The notes under the pieces are model-generated. The model was given only the letters and a program-made list of their open reading frames with translations, searched no databases and had not been told where the DNA came from. Shown here in pieces: positions 51,694 to 55,286 of a stretch of 55,286 bases of DNA (position 1 is the first letter of the stretch; each line of letters begins with the position of its first letter). The translations under genes and the position numbers were made by a program. The DNA is taken from assembly GCA_900315585.1 (NCBI GenBank), contig OMZP01000010.1:1-55286 (forward strand), in the 5' to 3' direction. This stretch comes from an uncultured Eubacteriales bacterium. Its GTDB lineage: Bacteria > Bacillota > Clostridia > Christensenellales > Aristaeellaceae.

Positions 51694-51925
51694 GAACAAT
51701 CCCCCTGCGATGATGGGAAGAGTAACCGCATTCAAGCGATCCAGAGAGAGGCGCCCCGGCTGCAAGCGCCTTGCGCGGGAAGCGGCGAACGACACCCCTG
51801 AGCAGCCCCCGGAGACGGAGGCGTAATTCCGGCGATAACGGATGTGAAGAGGAAGCCTCGGCTTCAAGCAGGGTGGCACCGCGAAACCTTCGCCCCTACG
51901 AGTGGGACGGAGGCTATCTTTTTAT
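51694..51925 (+). promoter_or_regulatory. T-box riboswitch of hisS-aspS with overlapping GAC/CAC specifier
   Basis: The T-box sequence AAGCAGGGTGGCACCGCG (51866-51883) is canonical. Upstream, AGAGAG near 51745 and the GAACGACACCCCTGAGCAG segment match stem I. The specifier region reads GACAC (51791-51795), which contains GAC (Asp) and CAC (His) sharing one C. That fits a leader in front of hisS and aspS. The terminator stem is CCTTCGCCCC (51887-51896)/GGGACGGAGG (51904-51913) followed by a T5 run. Uncharged tRNA would favour the antiterminator. Confidence 0.93.
51887..51923 (+). terminator. T-box terminator hairpin
   Basis: A 10-bp stem with one mismatch and one G-T pair, 7-base loop TACGAGT, then CTATCTTTTT. 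It competes with the antiterminator formed with the T-box bulge. Confidence 0.85.
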
Positions 51926-51939
51926 CAGGAGGTTTCAAC

Positions 51940-53190
51940 ATGCTGACACAGGCACCCAAGGGCACCCAGGACATGCTGCCCCAGACCGCCCATCGCTGGC
52001 AGCGCATCGAGCAGACCATGCGCGACACCTGCGCCCTGGCGGGCTATCGGGAGATCCGGACCCCCGTCTTTGAGCATACCGAGCTGTTCCAGCGGGGCGT
52101 GGGCGACACCACGGACGTGGTGCAAAAGGAGATGTACACCTTCGAGGACAAGGGCAACCGCTCCATCACGCTGAAGCCGGAGGGCACCGCGGGCGCGGTG
52201 CGCGCCTTCATCGAGGCCCACCTCTTCGCCGAGACGCTGCCCTGCAAGCTTTACTACATCACCCCCTGCTTCCGCTACGAGAAGCCCCAGTCCGGCCGCC
52301 TGCGCCAGTTCCACCAGAACGGCGTCGAGGTGTTCGGCGCGAAGGACGCCAGCGTGGACGCGGAGATCATCGAACTGGCGCTGAAGGTGCTCAAGGCCAA
52401 CGGCATCGACGGTCTGCGGCTCACCATCAACTCCATCGGCTGCCCCAACTGCCGCAAGGCCTATCTGGAGAAGCTGCGGGAATACCTGGCCCCGAAGCTG
52501 CCCACCCTGTGCAAGACCTGCCAGGAACGCTTCGACCGCAACCCCATGCGCATCCTGGACTGCAAGGAGGACGCGGACAAGCTGACCGACGCGCCGGCCA
52601 TGCTGGACAACCTGTGCGAGGACTGCGCCAGCCACTTCGCCAAGCTCCAGGGCTACCTGAAGGCGCTGGGCATCGACTATGAGATCGACCCGCGGATCGT
52701 CCGCGGCCTGGACTACTACACCAAGACCGTGTTCGAGATCATCACCGACACCCCGGACGGCACGCCGCTGACGGTGTGCGGCGGCGGGCGCTACGACGGC
52801 CTGGTGGAGGAGCTGGGCGGCCCCGCCACCCCCGGCATCGGCTGGGGCATGGGCATCGAGCGCATGATCATGGTGCAGGATATGAGGAACGCCGCCCCCG
52901 AAGCGCCGGAGCTCCTGGACGCCTTCGTGGTGACTCTGGGCGACGAGGCGCGGCTGGAGGGCGTGAAGCTGGTCAGCGCCCTGCGGGAAAAGGGCGTGAA
53001 GGCCGACCTGGACCACGCGGCCCGGAGCATGAAGGCCCAGTTCAAGCTGGCCGGCAAGCTGGGCGTGAAGAAGGTGGTCGTCATCGCGGGCGATGAACTG
53101 GAAAAGGGCGTCGTGAAGCTGCGGGACATGGAGAAGAGCGAGGAAACCGAAGTGCCGATGGCGGATATTGTAAGCCTGCTCGCGGATTAA
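51940..53190 (+). CDS. hisS: Histidyl-tRNA synthetase
   Basis: HisRS (416 residues) charges tRNA-His. Class II motifs are visible: motif 1 around FEHTELFQRGVGDTTDVV, motif 2 CFRYEKPQSGRLRQFHQ, the HisA box GLDYYTKTVFEI and motif 3 GWGMGIERM. The anticodon-binding domain is at the C-terminus. The ATG at 51940 has AGGAGG upstream, 16 bp after the T-box terminator. aspS follows after 165 bp that hold a hairpin repeat. Confidence 0.97.
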   Translation: MLTQAPKGTQDMLPQTAHRWQRIEQTMRDTCALAGYREIRTPVFEHTELFQRGVGDTTDVVQKEMYTFEDKGNRSITLKPEGTAGAVRAFIEAHLFAETLPCKLYYITPCFRYEKPQSGRLRQFHQNGVEVFGAKDASVDAEIIELALKVLKANGIDGLRLTINSIGCPNCRKAYLEKLREYLAPKLPTLCKTCQERFDRNPMRILDCKEDADKLTDAPAMLDNLCEDCASHFAKLQGYLKALGIDYEIDPRIVRGLDYYTKTVFEIITDTPDGTPLTVCGGGRYDGLVEELGGPATPGIGWGMGIERMIMVQDMRNAAPEAPELLDAFVVTLGDEARLEGVKLVSALREKGVKADLDHAARSMKAQFKLAGKLGVKKVVVIAGDELEKGVVKLRDMEKSEETEVPMADIVSLLAD

Positions 53191-53239
53191 TCTGAATCCA
53201 TGCGCCGCAGAGCGTCATACTGTTCCATGCGGAATGGAC

Positions 53240-53310
53240 GGATTCTTCGCTTCGCTCAGAATGTCAGTGCACCGCTTCATAGTCATCCTGAGCGAAGTGA
53301 AGGATCTGTA
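53240..53310. repeat. Long hairpin repeat, family A copy 5
   Basis: GATTCTTCGCTTCGCTCAGAATG faces CATCCTGAGCGAAGTGAAGGATC in an imperfect stem. It lies between hisS and aspS, which normally form one T-box-controlled transcript, and may reduce readthrough. Confidence 0.75.
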
Positions 53311-53355
53311 CGAAATGAATACAAGTCACGATACATTTAGGAGGAGTGTTGGAAT

Positions 53356-55140
53356 ATGCTTTCCCACAAGAGAGATCATTACTGCGGTCTGCTGAACGAG
53401 AAGAACGTCGGCGAGACCGTCCACCTGTCCGGCTGGGTGCAGCGCACCCGCGACCTGGGCGGCGTGGTGTTCGTGTGGCTGCGGGACCGGGAGGGCCTGG
53501 TGCAGCTGGTGTTTGACAACGCCGTTTGCGACAACGAGACCTTCGAGCTGGGCCGTTCCCTTCGCGGCGAGTACGTCGTGACCGTCGTGGGCGAGGTCAA
53601 GGCCCGGGACGAGGGCGCCATCAATAAGGATCTTGCCACCGGCACCATCGAGGTGTTCGTCAAGGAGGCGGCCCTGCTCAACAAGAGCGAGACCCCGCCC
53701 ATCTACATCGACGACAAGGTGGACGAAAACGAGCTGGTGCGCCTGAAGTACCGCTACCTGGACCTGCGCCGTCCCTCCATGCAGGAGAAGCTGCGGCTGC
53801 GCAGCAAGGTGGTCAACTGCATCCGCTACGCCCTGGACGAGGCGGGCTTCACCGAGGTGGAGACCCCCATCCTGTCCAAGTCCACGCCGGAAGGGGCGCG
53901 GGATTTCCTGGTGCCCAGCCGCCTGCATCCCGGCACGTTCTACGCCCTGCCCCAGAGCCCGCAGATCTACAAGCAGCTGCTGATGCTGGCCGGGTTTGAC
54001 AAGTACTACCAGATCGCCCGCTGCTTCCGGGACGAGGACAACCGCGCCGACCGCCAGCCGGAGTTCACCCAGTGTGACATCGAGATGAGCTTCATCGACG
54101 AGGAGGACATCTACGCCAACGTGGAGCGCGTGTTCGCCCGCATCTTCAAGGACATCAAGGGCATCGACCTGAAGCTGCCCCTGCCCCGCATGCCCTGGAT
54201 CGAAGCCATGGAACGCTACGGCTCCGACAAGCCGGACACCCGCTTCGGCATGGAGCTGGTGAACCTGACCGACGTGCTGGGCACCACCGGCTTTGGGGTG
54301 TTCGACAGCGCCATCGAGGCGGGCGGCCGGGTGGAGGCCATCAACGCCAAGGGCCTGGCCACCATGACCCGCAAGCAGATCGACAGCCTGGCGGAGCTCG
54401 TCAAGACCTACCGGGCCAAGGGGCTGCCCTACATGACCTTCACCGCCGACGGGGCCGTCAAGAGCAGCTTCAACAAGTTCATGACGGACGAGCTGGTGGA
54501 GAAGGTCCGCGAGGCCATGCACGCCGAGCCCGGCGACATCATCTTCTTCGGCGCGGACAAGAAGAATGTGGTCTGGCAGGCCCTGGGCGCGCTGCGCTGC
54601 GAGATCGCCCGCCGCCATGACATGATCGACCACAGCAAGTACAACCTGTTCTGGGTCACCGAGTTCCCGCTGTTCGAGTACAGCGAGGAGGAGGAACGCT
54701 GGGTGGCCGCCCACCATCCCTTCACCAGCTGGTACGCCGAGGACAACATCTACCTCGACACCGACAAGGAGAAGGTGCGCTCCCGTGCCTACGACCTGGT
54801 GATGAACGGCATCGAGCTGGCCAGCGGCTCCATCCGCATCCATCGCGCGGACATGCAGGCCCAGATGTTTGACATGATCGGCCTGTCCCACGAGGAGGCC
54901 CACCACCGTTTCGGCTTCCTGCTGGACGCCTTCAAGTATGGCGCGCCGCCCCACGGCGGCCTGGCCTTCGGCATTGACCGCCTGGTGATGTTGCTGACTG
55001 ACAGCGACAGCCTGCGGGACGTGATCGCCTTCCCCAAGGCCACCAGCGCCAACTGCCTGATGATGGAGACGCCCGCCGACGTGCGGCCCGACCAGCTGGA
55101 GACGCTGAAGATCAAAATAGATATGCCGGAAGAGGCGTAA
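53356..55140 (+). CDS. aspS: Aspartyl-tRNA synthetase
   Basis: AspRS (594 residues, normal for bacteria) charges tRNA-Asp. An N-terminal OB-fold anticodon domain (1-105) is followed by the class II core: [13 protein letters not shown], motif 2 [18 protein letters not shown], the bacterial GAD insertion (about 300-410) and motif 3 GLAFGIDRL near the end. The bacterial form may be discriminating or not; no gatCAB genes are in the window to judge. The ATG follows GGAGGAGTGTTGGAAT. Confidence 0.98.
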   Translation: MLSHKRDHYCGLLNEKNVGETVHLSGWVQRTRDLGGVVFVWLRDREGLVQLVFDNAVCDNETFELGRSLRGEYVVTVVGEVKARDEGAINKDLATGTIEVFVKEAALLNKSETPPIYIDDKVDENELVRLKYRYLDLRRPSMQEKLRLRSKVVNCIRYALDEAGFTEVETPILSKSTPEGARDFLVPSRLHPGTFYALPQSPQIYKQLLMLAGFDKYYQIARCFRDEDNRADRQPEFTQCDIEMSFIDEEDIYANVERVFARIFKDIKGIDLKLPLPRMPWIEAMERYGSDKPDTRFGMELVNLTDVLGTTGFGVFDSAIEAGGRVEAINAKGLATMTRKQIDSLAELVKTYRAKGLPYMTFTADGAVKSSFNKFMTDELVEKVREAMHAEPGDIIFFGADKKNVVWQALGALRCEIARRHDMIDHSKYNLFWVTEFPLFEYSEEEERWVAAHHPFTSWYAEDNIYLDTDKEKVRSRAYDLVMNGIELASGSIRIHRADMQAQMFDMIGLSHEEAHHRFGFLLDAFKYGAPPHGGLAFGIDRLVMLLTDSDSLRDVIAFPKATSANCLMMETPADVRPDQLETLKIKIDMPEEA

Positions 55141-55266
55141 AAATCGGTTGAGCTCTATGTAATCATCTTCGCAATCCGGTTCTTTTCTTTGGCTCTTCAC
55201 GGAAACTTGTGGGATGCATGGAAATGTATGGCAGAACACTACCTTCAATGCCGCAGGACAACGCAA

Positions 55267-55286
55267 CGTACAGATCCTTCGCTGCG
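55267..55286. repeat. Left arm of a family A hairpin at the window edge (copy 6)
   Basis: CGTACAGATCCTTCGC is identical to the start of copy 2 at 14573; the rest lies outside the window. The stretch 55141-55266 shows no gene. Confidence 0.7.

Noticed and set aside
53326..55266. 646-codon minus-strand frame opposite aspS
   Set aside because: Shadow of aspS, starting in repeat sequence.

Overview
The window is a GC-rich, ordinary-looking chromosomal segment of an endospore-forming Firmicute, most likely an anaerobic member of the Clostridia. Spore genes (sigG, the germination protease gpr, a GerM-domain gene in the conserved gerM-rph-rdgB-yfcE order), clostridial-type folate C1 genes (fhs, fchA, folD), a T-box-controlled hisS-aspS pair, VanW and RqcH all point that way. 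I see no phage, conjugative element, IS transposase or CRISPR array.

Layout. 1-2.3 kb: edge of an unknown gene, then an exported L,D-transpeptidase. 2.4-9.2 kb: a complete F-type ATP synthase operon (atpIBEFHAGDC, minus strand) whose c subunit has a two-carboxylate, Na+-type ion site and whose epsilon subunit lacks the C-terminal inhibitory helices. 9.4-14.3 kb: branched-chain amino-acid ABC transporter livJHMGF. 14.3-15.0 kb: a hairpin repeat and a structured non-coding RNA with its own consensus promoter. 15-17.6 kb: GNAT, metA and fau. 17.7-23.4 kb: lysR-fhs-fchA-folD-DUF1576, a one-carbon folate cluster with a shared candidate operator at lysR and fhs. 23.5-27.8 kb: a CsoR-like repressor, a double mutarotase-like protein, yfcE, an rph-rdgB fusion and gerM. 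27.9-32.8 kb: rqcH, DUF1836, a D-Ala-D-Ala carboxypeptidase and a WG-repeat protein. 32.9-33.4 kb: four tRNAs (Arg, His, Gln, Lys). 33.4-36.3 kb: an exported protein, hemolysin III, and bioY/birA. 36.4-41.1 kb: queH, dagK and phosphoesterase genes coupled by overlapping starts and stops, and two uracil-DNA glycosylases. 41-45 kb: a VanW protein with a histone-H1-like tail, rarA and rpsT. 45-48.9 kb: gpr, a candidate small RNA, DUF1846 and sigG. 48.9-51.4 kb: NUDIX, HAD and AlaX genes. 51.4-55.1 kb: repeats, then a T-box with an overlapping Asp/His specifier, hisS and aspS.

Regulation and repeats. Many promoters match the housekeeping consensus with 16-18 bp spacers and are listed. Intergenic regions carry several repeat families: long hairpins with CCTTCGC..GCGAAGG arms, GGCGGCG/CGCCGCC palindromes, and pyrimidine-rich heptamer tandem repeats. 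The last two recur together as modules. One long hairpin sits as a bidirectional terminator between convergent genes.

The strongest candidates for new biology are the promoter-driven structured RNA at about 14.7-14.95 kb, the about 100-nt C-rich RNA at 46.16-46.26 kb, the LysR/fhs operator pair combined with a FolD that appears to lack its cyclohydrolase lysine, the three repeated AGAC..GTCT dyads upstream of the HAD gene, and the modular heptamer repeats. All family names rest on reading motifs by eye; no search was run.
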